This document shows positions 36,690 through 45,947 of a stretch of DNA of 64,000 nt, piece after piece (within the stretch, counting starts at the first letter, position 1; every line of letters starts with the position of its first letter). The stretch is from Streptomyces endophytica (GTDB taxonomy: Bacteria > Actinomycetota > Actinomycetes > Streptomycetales > Streptomycetaceae), in assembly GCF_026153355.1 (NCBI RefSeq), contig NZ_CP110636.1:3224001-3288000 (forward strand). The letters are read 5' to 3'. The notes beneath the pieces are model-generated. The model had not been told where the DNA came from. It was given only the letters and a program-made list of their open reading frames with translations, and did not search any database. Made by a program: the position numbers and the translations under genes.

Positions 36690-38575
36690 TGAACGCCGCC
36701 CCGACGACCCGCCGCCTGACCGTCGCGCAGGCCCTGGTCGAGTTCCTCGCCCACCAGTACACCGAGCGGGACGGCCGGCGGCAGCGGCTGATCGGTGCCT
36801 GCTGGGGCATCTTCGGCCACGGCAACGTCGCCGGTATCGGCCAGGCGCTGCTGGAGTCCGGTACGGCACTGCCGTATCTGCAGGGCCGCAACGAGCAGGC
36901 GATGGTGCATGCCGCGGTCGGTTACGCCCGGCAGTGCGACCGGCTGTCCGCGCACGCCGTCACCACGTCCATCGGTCCGGGCGCGACCAACCTGGTCACG
37001 GGCGCGGCGCTGGCCACCGTCAACCGTCTGCCGGTGCTGCTGCTGCCGGGTGACACCTTCGCCACCCGGCCCGCCGAGCCGGTGCTGCAGCAGCTGGAGG
37101 TGCCGCACGCCGGAGATGTGTCGGTCAATGACGCGCTGCGTCCGGTGTCGCGCTATTTCGACCGGGTGACCCGGCCGGAGGCGCTGATCCCGGCGGCGAT
37201 GCAGGCGATGCGGGTGCTGGCCGATCCGGTGGACACCGGGGCGGTCACGCTGGCGCTGCCGCAGGACGTGCAGGCGGAGGCGTACGACTGGCCGGAGGAG
37301 TTCTTCGCCGACCGGGTGTGGCGGGTGCCCCGGCCGGCCCCGGACGCCGCCGCGCTGGCGGAGGCGGTGTGGGCGGTCCGCGGTGCCCGCCGGCCGTTGG
37401 TGATCGCCGGTGGCGGGGTGCACCACTCGGAGGCGGAGGAGGCGCTGCGGGAGTTCGCCGACGCGACGGGGATCCCGGTGGCGTCGACCCAGGCCGGGAA
37501 GGGCTCGCTGCGCCATGACCACCCCTGTGACGTGGGCGGGATCGGGCACACCGGTACGGCGACGGCCAACGCGCTGGCCCGCGAGGCGGACCTGGTGATC
37601 GGCGTGGGCACCCGCTACACGGACTTCACCACCGCGTCGGCGACGCTCTTCGCGGAGCCGGGCGTGCGGTTCGTCAACCTCAACATCGCCGCCTTCGACG
37701 CGCACAAGCTCGGCGCGCTGTCGCTGGTCGCCGATGCCCGGGCGGGCCTCGCGGCGCTGACGGGCGCGCTGGCCGGGCACCGGGTGGAGAAGGAGTACGA
37801 GGCGGCGTACGGGGCGGCGAAGGAGGAGTGGGAGCGGCGGGTGGACGCGGCGTACGGTGCCGCGGACGCGTCGGCGCGGCCGTCCCAGACGCAGGTGCTG
37901 GGGGCGCTGGACGCGCTGGTGGACGACTCCGACATCGTGATCAACGCGGCCGGGTCGCTCCCCGGTGATCTGCACAAGCTGTGGCGGGCCCGGTCCCGCC
38001 GGCAGTACCACCTGGAGTACGGGTACTCCTGCATGGGCTACGAGATCCCGGCGGCGATCGGGGTGCGGCTGGCCGCGCCGGACCGTCCGGTGTGGGCGCT
38101 GGTCGGCGACGGTACGTATCTGATGAATCCCACCGAGATCGTCACCGCGGTGCAGGAGGGCATCAACTTCACCATCGTGCTGATCCAGAACCACGGGTAC
38201 GCCTCGATCGGCGGGCTGTCCGAGGCGACCGGCGGTGAGCGGTTCGGGACGGCGTACCGCTTCCGGGCCGGCGACGGTACGTACACGGGGGCGCCGCTGC
38301 CGGTGGATCTGGCCGCGAACGCCGCCTCGCTCGGGATGCGGGTGATCCGGGCCGCGTCGGTCGGTGAGCTGCGGGCGGCGCTGGCCGAGGCGCGTGGCGC
38401 GAACCGCCCCACATGTGTCTATGTCGAGACCGAAACGGCTGACACTGTGCCGGGCGCGCCGGAGGCGCAGGCCTGGTGGGATGTTCCTGTTGCCGAGACC
38501 GCGACGCGTCCGGCGGCGGTCGCCGCGCGTGCGGCGTACGACCGGCAGGCCGCCGGGCGCCGCCGCCACCTCTGA
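36689..38575 (+). CDS. iolD: 3D-trihydroxycyclohexane-1,2-dione acylhydrolase (ThDP-dependent)
   Basis: The product is 628 residues; ATG 36689 overlaps the iolB stop by 1 bp. Motifs of the ThDP enzyme family: the catalytic Glu region around LQGRNEQAMVHAAVGYARQ, SIGPGATNLVTGAA and the ThDP-binding GDGTYLMN...NFTIVLIQNHGYASIG. IolD opens the inositol-derived ring to 5-deoxyglucuronate, the committing step of the route. It is fourth in the order iolC, aldolase, iolB, iolD, mmsA. Confidence 0.94.
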   Translation: MNAAPTTRRLTVAQALVEFLAHQYTERDGRRQRLIGACWGIFGHGNVAGIGQALLESGTALPYLQGRNEQAMVHAAVGYARQCDRLSAHAVTTSIGPGATNLVTGAALATVNRLPVLLLPGDTFATRPAEPVLQQLEVPHAGDVSVNDALRPVSRYFDRVTRPEALIPAAMQAMRVLADPVDTGAVTLALPQDVQAEAYDWPEEFFADRVWRVPRPAPDAAALAEAVWAVRGARRPLVIAGGGVHHSEAEEALREFADATGIPVASTQAGKGSLRHDHPCDVGGIGHTGTATANALAREADLVIGVGTRYTDFTTASATLFAEPGVRFVNLNIAAFDAHKLGALSLVADARAGLAALTGALAGHRVEKEYEAAYGAAKEEWERRVDAAYGAADASARPSQTQVLGALDALVDDSDIVINAAGSLPGDLHKLWRARSRRQYHLEYGYSCMGYEIPAAIGVRLAAPDRPVWALVGDGTYLMNPTEIVTAVQEGINFTIVLIQNHGYASIGGLSEATGGERFGTAYRFRAGDGTYTGAPLPVDLAANAASLGMRVIRAASVGELRAALAEARGANRPTCVYVETETADTVPGAPEAQAWWDVPVAETATRPAAVAARAAYDRQAAGRRRHL

Positions 38576-38641
38576 CCCACGTTCCCCATCGTCACAGCGA
38601 AGTCGTCACAGCGAAGTCGTCACCCCAGAAAGGCCCCTCGC

Positions 38642-40135
38642 ATGAAGACCCTCAGCCACTGGATCGGCGGTAAGCCCGTCGAGGGCGTCTCCGGCAACTT
38701 CGGTCCGGTCTACAACCCGGCCACCGGCGCCCAGGAGAAGCAGGTCGCCTTCGCCTCGGCCGGAGAGGTGGACGCGGCGGTGCGCGCCGCGAAGGAGGCG
38801 TTCGCGACGTGGGGCACCAGCTCCCTGGCGAAGCGCACGTCGGTGCTGTTCAAGTACCGCGAGCTGGTCGACGCGCACCGTGAGGAGCTGGCCCGGCTGA
38901 TCACGGCCGAGCACGGCAAGGTGCATTCGGACGCGCTCGGTGAGGTCGCCCGCGGTCTGGAGATCATCGAGCTGGCCTGCGGCATTCCGGAGAAGCTGAA
39001 GGGCGAGCTGTCCACGCAGGTGTCCACCCGGGTGGACGTGGCGGCGATCCGCCAGTCGCTGGGTGTGGTCGCGGGTATCACGCCGTTCAACTTCCCGGCG
39101 ATGGTCCCGATGTGGATGTTCCCGATCGCGATCGCCTGCGGGAACACGTTCGTGCTGAAGCCGAGCGAGAAGGTGCCGAGCGCGGCGTTCAAGCTGGCGG
39201 AACTGGCGGCCGAGGCGGGTCTGCCGGACGGTGTGCTGAACGTCGTCAACGGCGACAAGGTGGCGGTGGACGCCATCCTCGCGCACCCGGACATCGCCGC
39301 GGTCTCGTTCGTCGGTTCCACGCCGATCGCCCGGTACATCCACACCACCGGTACGGCGAACGGCAAGCGGGTGCAGGCGCTGGGCGGCGCGAAGAACCAC
39401 ATGCTGGTGCTGCCGGACGCCGACCTGGACCTGGCCGCGGACTCGGCGATCAACGCCGCGTACGGCTCGGCCGGTGAGCGCTGCATGGCGATCTCCGTCG
39501 TCGTCGCGGTGGGCGACACCGCCGACCCGCTGATCGGCAAGATCAAGGAGCGGGCCGACAAGCTGCGCATCGGCCCCGGCGACGACCCGGCGTCCGAGAT
39601 GGGCCCGCTGATCACCAAGGTCCACCGCGACAAGGTCGCCTCCTACGTCTCGGGTGCCGCGGCACAGGGCGCGGACGTGGTCATCGACGGCACGGGCTAC
39701 ACCGTCGAGGGCTACGAGGACGGCCACTGGATCGGCGTCTCGCTGCTGGACAACGTCACGCCGGAGATGGACGCCTACCGTGACGAGATCTTCGGCCCGG
39801 TGCTGTCGGTCGTGCGGGTGGAGACGTACGACGAGGCGATCGCGCTGATGAACAACTCGCCGTGGGGCAACGGCACCGCGATCTTCACGCGGGACGGCGG
39901 CGCGGCCCGCCGCTTCCAGCTGGAGGTGGAGGCCGGCATGGTCGGCGTGAACGTGCCGATCCCGGTGCCGGTGGGCTACCACTCGTTCGGTGGCTGGAAG
40001 GACTCGCTCTTCGGCGACCACCACATCTACGGCAACGACGGCGTGCACTTCTACACCCGCGGCAAGGTCGTCACGACCCGCTGGCCCGACCCGTCGGACG
40101 GCGGCATCAACCTGGGCTTCCCCAGCAACCACTGA
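38642..40135 (+). CDS. mmsA: CoA-acylating methylmalonate/malonate-semialdehyde dehydrogenase
   Basis: The product is 497 residues. It has the ALDH fold with GVVAGITPFNFPAMVPMWMF, the catalytic GERCMA motif (Cys281) and FGPVLSVVRVETY. Unlike ordinary ALDHs, the active-site Glu region reads QALGGAKNHMLVLPDAD, the mark of the CoA-dependent MmsA/IolA group. It turns malonate semialdehyde into acetyl-CoA and CO2, closing the inositol route, and may also serve valine degradation. AGAAAGG lies 5-11 bp upstream of ATG 38642. Confidence 0.94.
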   Translation: MKTLSHWIGGKPVEGVSGNFGPVYNPATGAQEKQVAFASAGEVDAAVRAAKEAFATWGTSSLAKRTSVLFKYRELVDAHREELARLITAEHGKVHSDALGEVARGLEIIELACGIPEKLKGELSTQVSTRVDVAAIRQSLGVVAGITPFNFPAMVPMWMFPIAIACGNTFVLKPSEKVPSAAFKLAELAAEAGLPDGVLNVVNGDKVAVDAILAHPDIAAVSFVGSTPIARYIHTTGTANGKRVQALGGAKNHMLVLPDADLDLAADSAINAAYGSAGERCMAISVVVAVGDTADPLIGKIKERADKLRIGPGDDPASEMGPLITKVHRDKVASYVSGAAAQGADVVIDGTGYTVEGYEDGHWIGVSLLDNVTPEMDAYRDEIFGPVLSVVRVETYDEAIALMNNSPWGNGTAIFTRDGGAARRFQLEVEAGMVGVNVPIPVPVGYHSFGGWKDSLFGDHHIYGNDGVHFYTRGKVVTTRWPDPSDGGINLGFPSNH

Positions 40136-40281
40136 CAAAAACCGCATGCCCCGACCCCCTGCCGGCCCGTTCCCGGCGGGGGGTCCGGTGCGTTCGGGGC
40201 CCTTGCTAACGTGCTCCCTCGCACACCGATCGGACGAGCGGCGCGCCGGGTTGGCGGGGCACCGGGAACAACGGGGGACGA

Positions 40282-41424
40282 ATGCAGTCATCCATGGCGC
40301 TCACCAAGGGCGCCCGCATCACGGGCGGGGCATTCTGCCTGCTCTTCTTCCTGTTCACGGCGTACTGGCTGGCCGTCGATCTGGGCGAGTTCGGCATCGA
40401 CGGGATGTGGGGGTACTGGACCTTCCAGCGTCCCACCGGCCTGAATCAGGTCACCGGGCCGTTCCATCTGGGGCTGGCGCTGCTGCAGTTGGCGGCGGTG
40501 ATCACGGCGTTCGCCGGACAGCGGGTGGCCGGCGGGCTGCTGGCGGTGGCGACGACGCTGACCTTCGCCACGACGCTGCAGGCGATCGTCAGCGTCGGCA
40601 ACCACACCAGTGACGACAAGTGGTTCCAGCACGCGGAGACCGGCACCTCGACCTTCGACGGGGTGTTCATCAGCAGCGGTCTGCTGTTCCTGCTGACCAT
40701 CGTCGCCGGGGTGGTGCTGCTCGCCGGAATGCGGGCCTGGCCCCGCCCGAAGCCCAGTGAGCCGCCGATGCGGCCCGCCGGGCAGGCCGGTGTGGTGGCC
40801 GGGCTGGTGCTCGGTGCGATGGCGCTGTGCCTGGTCATCTGGCACGTCTACATGCTGGTGCAGAACGGCACCGGGTCCTTCGAGATGCTCTACCTCGGCC
40901 GGGGCGCGCTGCCGTCGCTGCTGAGCCTGGCGCCGGGCTGGTCGGGGCTGGTGTTCCTGATCCTGACCGCGCTGGCCGCGCTCAACAGCCTCATGCGGGG
41001 CGGTGCGGCCCGCGGGCTGGCGATCGGGCTGTCGGTGGTGTCGCTGCCGGGTGCCGTGCTGACGCTGATCGGGCTGGCCGCCAACGGGTCGCTGTTCACG
41101 CTGAACGAGTCGATGCCGGGCCTCAGCGTGCTGGGCGATGTGCAGCTGCTGCTGGACCTGTTGGGTTCGGCCGCCCTGCTGGCGCTGATGGCGCGCGGCG
41201 AGCCGGTGGCCCCCGGCTGGCATCCGCCGGCCCCGGCACCGCAGTTCGGGGTGCCCGGCTACGTCCCGCCGGCCGGCCCGCCGCAGCCGCCGATGCCCGG
41301 CTGGCAGCCGCCGGTGCCGCCCGGCCCTCCGGTGCCGCCCGGCCCTCCGGTCGGCGGCCCGCCGCTGCCGCCCCCGGGCAACCCGCCGCAGCCGCCGGGC
41401 GGTTTCGGCCCCGCCCCGTACTGA
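40282..41424 (+). CDS. Multi-pass membrane protein with Pro-rich C-terminal tail
   Basis: The product is 380 residues of unknown function. About seven hydrophobic segments fill residues 10-310. The last about 70 residues are Pro/Gly-rich (VPPGPPVPPGPPVGGPP repeats) and would face the cytoplasm or wall side. ATG 40282 follows GGGGGA closely; ATG 40294 is an alternative. A TAACGT box at 40206-40211 could be a -10. It stands alone after the iol operon and nothing ties it to inositol use. Confidence 0.7.
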   Translation: MQSSMALTKGARITGGAFCLLFFLFTAYWLAVDLGEFGIDGMWGYWTFQRPTGLNQVTGPFHLGLALLQLAAVITAFAGQRVAGGLLAVATTLTFATTLQAIVSVGNHTSDDKWFQHAETGTSTFDGVFISSGLLFLLTIVAGVVLLAGMRAWPRPKPSEPPMRPAGQAGVVAGLVLGAMALCLVIWHVYMLVQNGTGSFEMLYLGRGALPSLLSLAPGWSGLVFLILTALAALNSLMRGGAARGLAIGLSVVSLPGAVLTLIGLAANGSLFTLNESMPGLSVLGDVQLLLDLLGSAALLALMARGEPVAPGWHPPAPAPQFGVPGYVPPAGPPQPPMPGWQPPVPPGPPVPPGPPVGGPPLPPPGNPPQPPGGFGPAPY

Positions 41425-41487
41425 TGCGTCGTCCGCCGGGGTAATTCGCTGGCCAACGGGCGGTGCGGGTGCCACTGTCCGTCTTCT

Positions 41488-42033
41488 ATGACCCACGACA
41501 CGACGAACGACACGACGAACGACAGGTTGGACGACCAGGACAGCGGCGCCGGCAATGCCATCGTCACCGAGCGGCTGGTGCTGCGGTCCTGGCCCGCGGC
41601 CGATCTCGCCGCGGTGCTCGCCGGCACCCGGCAGCCGCACTGGGCGGCGGACTTCCCCGACGAGGGCGACCGGGTCATCGCCGGTTTCATCGACGGCAAC
41701 GCGGACGCCCGCGGCGCGTTCGGGCAGCGGCAGATCCTGGAGCGGGACAGCGGCCTGGTGGTCGGCGCGATCGGACTGTTCTGGCCGCCGGCCGACGGCG
41801 CGGTGGAATTCGGCTACGGCGTGGTGCCGTCCCGCCGGGGACGCGGCTACGCCCCCGAAGCGGTCCGCGCCCTCGCCGCGTTCGCGCACACCGCGCCCGG
41901 CGTGGACACGGTGTACGCCAACGTCGAGCTGACGAACCCGGCGTCCGTCCGGGTCCTGGAGAAGGCCGGGCTGGAGCACTGCGGCGGCGACGGCGAGCTG
42001 GCCCGGTACCGGTGGACGGAACCCACGCGCTGA
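41488..42033 (+). CDS. GNAT-family N-acetyltransferase (RimJ/RimL type)
   Basis: The product is 181 residues. After a short Asn/Thr/Asp-rich leader, VTERLVLRSWPAADLAAVLA opens a RimJ/RimL-like GNAT fold. The acetyl-CoA loop is SRRGRGYAPEAVRAL, and NPASVRVLEKAGLEHCG is the typical C-terminal motif. No ribosome site is visible before ATG 41488; it may be leaderless or start at a later codon. The acceptor substrate is unknown. Confidence 0.82.
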   Translation: MTHDTTNDTTNDRLDDQDSGAGNAIVTERLVLRSWPAADLAAVLAGTRQPHWAADFPDEGDRVIAGFIDGNADARGAFGQRQILERDSGLVVGAIGLFWPPADGAVEFGYGVVPSRRGRGYAPEAVRALAAFAHTAPGVDTVYANVELTNPASVRVLEKAGLEHCGGDGELARYRWTEPTR

Positions 42034-42172
42034 CGGCAGCCCGCCGCGGCCGCACCCGTCGGAAATTCGCGGCCCCGCGTACCGCATCCGCGGTAGCCGG
42101 GGGCGAACCGTACTCCCCTTGGAGACCCCCGGGTTCACCCCGGGGTACCGGCCGCCCGCACCGCCCCGTACC

Positions 42173-42178
42173 TAGGAT
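42173..42178 (+). promoter_or_regulatory. -10 element of a leaderless promoter
   Basis: TAGGAT ends exactly 6 nt before ATG 42185 and no ribosome site is present, so the mRNA should begin at or beside the start codon. A 7-bp hairpin lies upstream at 42127-42145. Confidence 0.5.
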
Positions 42179-42184
42179 CGCGGT

Positions 42185-44917
42185 ATGGATCTGCGAGGTT
42201 TCGGGCGGCGGGCACGGTCGCGTGCGGCGCTGCGCGGGCGGCGCCGCTACGCCGCCGTCGGCGCGCTGGCCGTACTGATAGGAGGCGGCACCTGGGCGGC
42301 CGCCTCCTCGGACGCGGCGCCCGCCGTGCACCGCGAGGACCGGCTGCTGTCCCTGCCGGAACGTCCCGGCGGCGCGAAGGAGGTGCGGATCGACACCTCC
42401 TTCTTCACGTCGGGCCCGGCGTCCGGCCGGCGGCCCGCGGTGCTGCTCGGCCACGGCTTCGGCGGCAGCAAGGCCGATGTCCGTCCCGAGGCCGAGCGGC
42501 TGGCCAGGGACGGTTACGCCGTACTGACCTGGTCCGCGCGCGGATTCGGGAAGTCCACCGGGAAGATCGGGCTGAACGACCCGGACGGCGAGGTCGCCGA
42601 CGTCCGCCGGCTGATCGACTGGCTGGCCCGGCGGCCCGAGGTGCGGCTCGACCGGCCCGGCGACCCCCGGGTGGGCGTGGCCGGCGCCTCGTACGGCGGG
42701 GCGGCCTCGCTGCTGGCCGCCGGGTACGACCGGCGGGTGGACGCGATCGCCCCGCAGATCACGTACTGGAACCTCGCCGACGCGCTCTTCCCGCACGACG
42801 TGTTCAAGAAGCTGTGGGCCGGGATCTTCTTCACCACCGGCCAGTCCGGCGCCCCGACCGGCGCGCCGCGCACCCCGCCCGCCTCGTCCGGCGGCTGCGG
42901 GCGGTTCGAGCCGGCGCTGTGCCGGATGTACGAGCGGACCGCGGTCTCGGGCAAACCGGATGCGGAGGCCCGCCGGCTGCTGGCGGCCCGCAGTCCGTCC
43001 GCCGTCGGTGACCGCATCAAGGTGCCGACGCTGATCATGCAGGGCCAGACCGATTCGCTGTTCACCCTGGACCAGGCCGACGCCGCGCAGCGGGCGATCC
43101 GCCACAACGGGGCGCCGGTCGCGGTCGACTGGATCGCCGGCGGCCACGACGGCGGCGACCGGGAGACCGCCCGCCTGACAGGCCGTACGGCGGCATGGTT
43201 CGACCGCTATCTGAAGGGCGACAAGGGCGCCGACACCGGGCCCGGGTTCCGGATCAGCCGGACCGGGGGAGTGGACTCCACCGACGGCGCGGTGCGGCTG
43301 CGCGGGGCGAGCGCGGACCGGTACGCCGGGCTCGCGCACGACCCGCGGCGGATCCGGCTCACCGGCCGGACCCAGACCTTCAGCAATCCGGCGGGCTCCG
43401 GGCCGCCGGCGATCTCCGCGGTGCCCGGCGTCGGGGCGCTCGGTGATCTCTCCTCGCTCGGTTCCGGCGGGCTGTCGCTGGACTTCCCCGGTCAGTACGC
43501 CCGGTTCGAATCGGCGCCGCTGTCCTCGGCGGTCCGGCTGACCGGCCGCCCCGAGGTGACCGTGCACGTACGGTCCGGCTCCCGGGACGCGGTGCTCTTC
43601 GCCAAGCTCTACGACGTCGCCCCGGACGGCCGCCGCCAGGTGCTGCCCGCGCAGCTCGTCGCCCCGTACCGCATCGCGGACGCCCGCGCCGGCCGCACGG
43701 TGCGGCTGCAACTGCCCGCCGCGGACCACGAGTTCGCGGCCGGGCACCGGCTGCGGCTGGTCCTGGCGGCCACCGACCTCGGCTACGCCTCACCGGCCGA
43801 ACCCACCGCGTACACCGTCTCGCTGAAGGGCGGCGGGGTGCTGGACGTGCCGACCGTGCCACAGGTGCGCAGCGCGGCCGCGCCGCTGCCGGCCTGGACC
43901 TGGGCGCTGCCCGCCGCGGCCGCCGTGCTGGCCGGCCTGCTGCTCTTCACCGCCCGCCGCCGGACCGCGGCGCCGCCGCCCGAGCCGGCGCTCGCCGGGG
44001 TGCCGCTGGAGATCCGCGGCCTGAGCAAGCGGTACGCGGGGTCCGAGGACCGGTACGCCGTACGCGAGTTGTCGTTCCGGGTGGAGCGGGGACAGGTGCT
44101 GGGACTGCTGGGGCCCAACGGTGCCGGGAAGACGACGACGCTGCGGATGCTCATGGGCCTGATCGCGCCGGACGAGGGCGAGATCAGGATCTTCGGGCAG
44201 GCGGTGCGGCCGGGCGCGCCGGTGCTGTCGCGGGTCGGCGCGTTCGTCGAGGGCGCCGGGTTCCTGCCGCATCTGTCCGGCCGGGCCAATCTGGAGCTGT
44301 ACTGGCAGGCGACCGGCCGGCCCGCCGGGGACGCGCACCTGGACGAGGCGCTGGCGATCGCCGGCCTGGGGGAGGCCCTGCAGCGGGCCGTCCGCACGTA
44401 CTCGCAGGGCATGCGGCAGCGGCTGGCGATCGCCCAGGCCATGCTCGGCCTGCCCGACCTGCTGATCCTCGACGAGCCGACCAACGGGCTGGACCCGCCG
44501 CAGATCCGCGAGATGCGGGAGGTGATGGTCCGTTACGCCGCGGCCGGGCGCACCGTCATCGTCTCCAGCCATCTGCTGTCCGAGGTCGAGCAGAGCTGTA
44601 CGCATCTGGTCGTCATGGACCGCGGGCGGCTGGTGCAGGCCGGGCCGGTCGCCGAGATCACCGGCTCCGGCGACACCCTGCTGGTCGGGGTCGCCGGGGA
44701 GGTCACCGACGCCGTCGTGGAGAAGGTGGCCGCGCTGCCGGGCGTGACGTCGGCGGTCCGCGCCGACGGCGGGCTGCTGGTGCGGCTGGCGGACGCCGCC
44801 GGCACGCCGCGGCTGGTGGCCGAACTCGTCCGGCTGGACATCCCGGTGGACCGCGTGGCCCCGTACCACCGGCTGGAGGACGCCTTCCTCACCCTGATCG
44901 GAGGCGACGCACGATGA
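42185..44917 (+). CDS. Fusion of extracellular S15/CocE-type hydrolase with a cytosolic ABC ATPase
   Basis: The product is 910 residues. A first membrane segment lies near residues 22-42. Next is an X-Pro dipeptidyl-peptidase-like alpha/beta hydrolase (LLGHGFGGSKAD, nucleophile Ser169 in GASYGG, Asp290 in GQTDSLF, His321 in GGHDGG) and its C-terminal jelly-roll domain. A second membrane segment lies near 572-592. An ABC ATPase follows: Walker A GPNGAGKTT (643-650), signature YSQGMRQR, Walker B LLILDEPTNGLD. The topology puts the hydrolase outside and the NBD inside. The ABC-2 permease gene follows with a 4-bp overlap. It probably couples cleavage of a peptide or ester outside to transport or sensing; the cargo is unknown. 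Confidence 0.88.
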   Translation: MDLRGFGRRARSRAALRGRRRYAAVGALAVLIGGGTWAAASSDAAPAVHREDRLLSLPERPGGAKEVRIDTSFFTSGPASGRRPAVLLGHGFGGSKADVRPEAERLARDGYAVLTWSARGFGKSTGKIGLNDPDGEVADVRRLIDWLARRPEVRLDRPGDPRVGVAGASYGGAASLLAAGYDRRVDAIAPQITYWNLADALFPHDVFKKLWAGIFFTTGQSGAPTGAPRTPPASSGGCGRFEPALCRMYERTAVSGKPDAEARRLLAARSPSAVGDRIKVPTLIMQGQTDSLFTLDQADAAQRAIRHNGAPVAVDWIAGGHDGGDRETARLTGRTAAWFDRYLKGDKGADTGPGFRISRTGGVDSTDGAVRLRGASADRYAGLAHDPRRIRLTGRTQTFSNPAGSGPPAISAVPGVGALGDLSSLGSGGLSLDFPGQYARFESAPLSSAVRLTGRPEVTVHVRSGSRDAVLFAKLYDVAPDGRRQVLPAQLVAPYRIADARAGRTVRLQLPAADHEFAAGHRLRLVLAATDLGYASPAEPTAYTVSLKGGGVLDVPTVPQVRSAAAPLPAWTWALPAAAAVLAGLLLFTARRRTAAPPPEPALAGVPLEIRGLSKRYAGSEDRYAVRELSFRVERGQVLGLLGPNGAGKTTTLRMLMGLIAPDEGEIRIFGQAVRPGAPVLSRVGAFVEGAGFLPHLSGRANLELYWQATGRPAGDAHLDEALAIAGLGEALQRAVRTYSQGMRQRLAIAQAMLGLPDLLILDEPTNGLDPPQIREMREVMVRYAAAGRTVIVSSHLLSEVEQSCTHLVVMDRGRLVQAGPVAEITGSGDTLLVGVAGEVTDAVVEKVAALPGVTSAVRADGGLLVRLADAAGTPRLVAELVRLDIPVDRVAPYHRLEDAFLTLIGGDAR

Positions 44918-45869
44918 CCGCTGACCGGAGGGGACCGACGATGACCGCCGACGCCGAGGGCGCCACGACCGCGACCGGGAGCGGCACCGCGACGGCGACC
45001 GGGCCGGGACGCCGCCCGGGGACGGGCGGGCGGCGGGCTACCGGCCGCGCCGCACCCTGCCGCTGCGCGTGGAGGCCCGGCGGCAGCTGCTGCGCCGGCG
45101 CACCCTCGTCGTCGCCGCGGTGCTGGTGCTGCTGCCGTTCGTGCTGGTCGCGGCGTTCGCGATCGGCGGCGACCCGGCCACCCGCAGCGGCGGCGGCCGG
45201 GTCTCGCTGATGGCCGCCGCCACCGCCTCCGGCGGGAACTTCGCCGCGACCGTGCTGTTCGTGTCCGCCGGGTTCCTGCTGGTGGTGCCGGTGGCGCTGT
45301 TCTGCGGTGACACGGTCGCTTCGGAGGCGTCCTGGTCGTCGCTGCGCTACCTGCTGGCCGCGCCGGTGCCGCGGGCCCGGCTGCTGCTGGCCAAGCTGAC
45401 CGTGGCGCTGCTGTTCAGCGCCGCCGCGATGGTGCTGCTGCCGCTGGTCGCGCTGGGCGTGGGCACCGCCGCGTACGGCTGGGGGCCGCTGCAACTGCCC
45501 ACCGGCGGGGCGCTGTCCGCGGGCGACGCGGTGGGGCGGCTGGCGGTCGTGGTCGGCTATGTCTTCGTCAGCCAGCTGGTCACCGCGGCGCTGGCGTTCT
45601 GGCTGTCGACGGTCACCGACGCGCCGCTGGGCGCGGTCGGCGGCGCCGTCGGACTGACCATCGTCGGCAACGTCCTGGACCAGGTCACCGCCCTCGGTGG
45701 CTGGCGGGACGTGCTGCCCGCCCACTGGCAGTACGCCTGGGCGGACGCCCTCCAGCCGACGGTGGAGTGGTCCGGGATGGTGCAGGGCGCGTCGGTGTCC
45801 GTGGCGTACGCGCTGGTGCTGGTGGCGCTGGCGTTCCGGGGGTTCGCGCGCAAGGACGTGGTGTCGTAG
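44914..45869 (+). CDS. ABC-2-type permease partner of the hydrolase-ATPase fusion, frame break near N-terminus
   Basis: ATG 44914 overlaps the stop of the upstream gene (ATGA). The first about 45 codons (MTADAEGATTATGSG...) are in one frame. The conserved permease (RTLPLRVEARRQLLRRRTLV onward, six hydrophobic segments, ending GFARKDVVS) is in another, open from about 45030. One added base near 45010-45050, in a GGGCGGGCGGCGGGC run, joins them. Without correction the only start would be GTG 45069, which lacks a ribosome site. The protein is the membrane part of the transporter formed with the preceding ATPase. Confidence 0.75.
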
Positions 45870-45947
45870 GGGCGCGGTCCGCGGGCCGGCGCCGGCCCGC
45901 GGACCGGTACCACGCCCGCGGCCGGCGTCCCGGGGCCGGCCGCCGGG

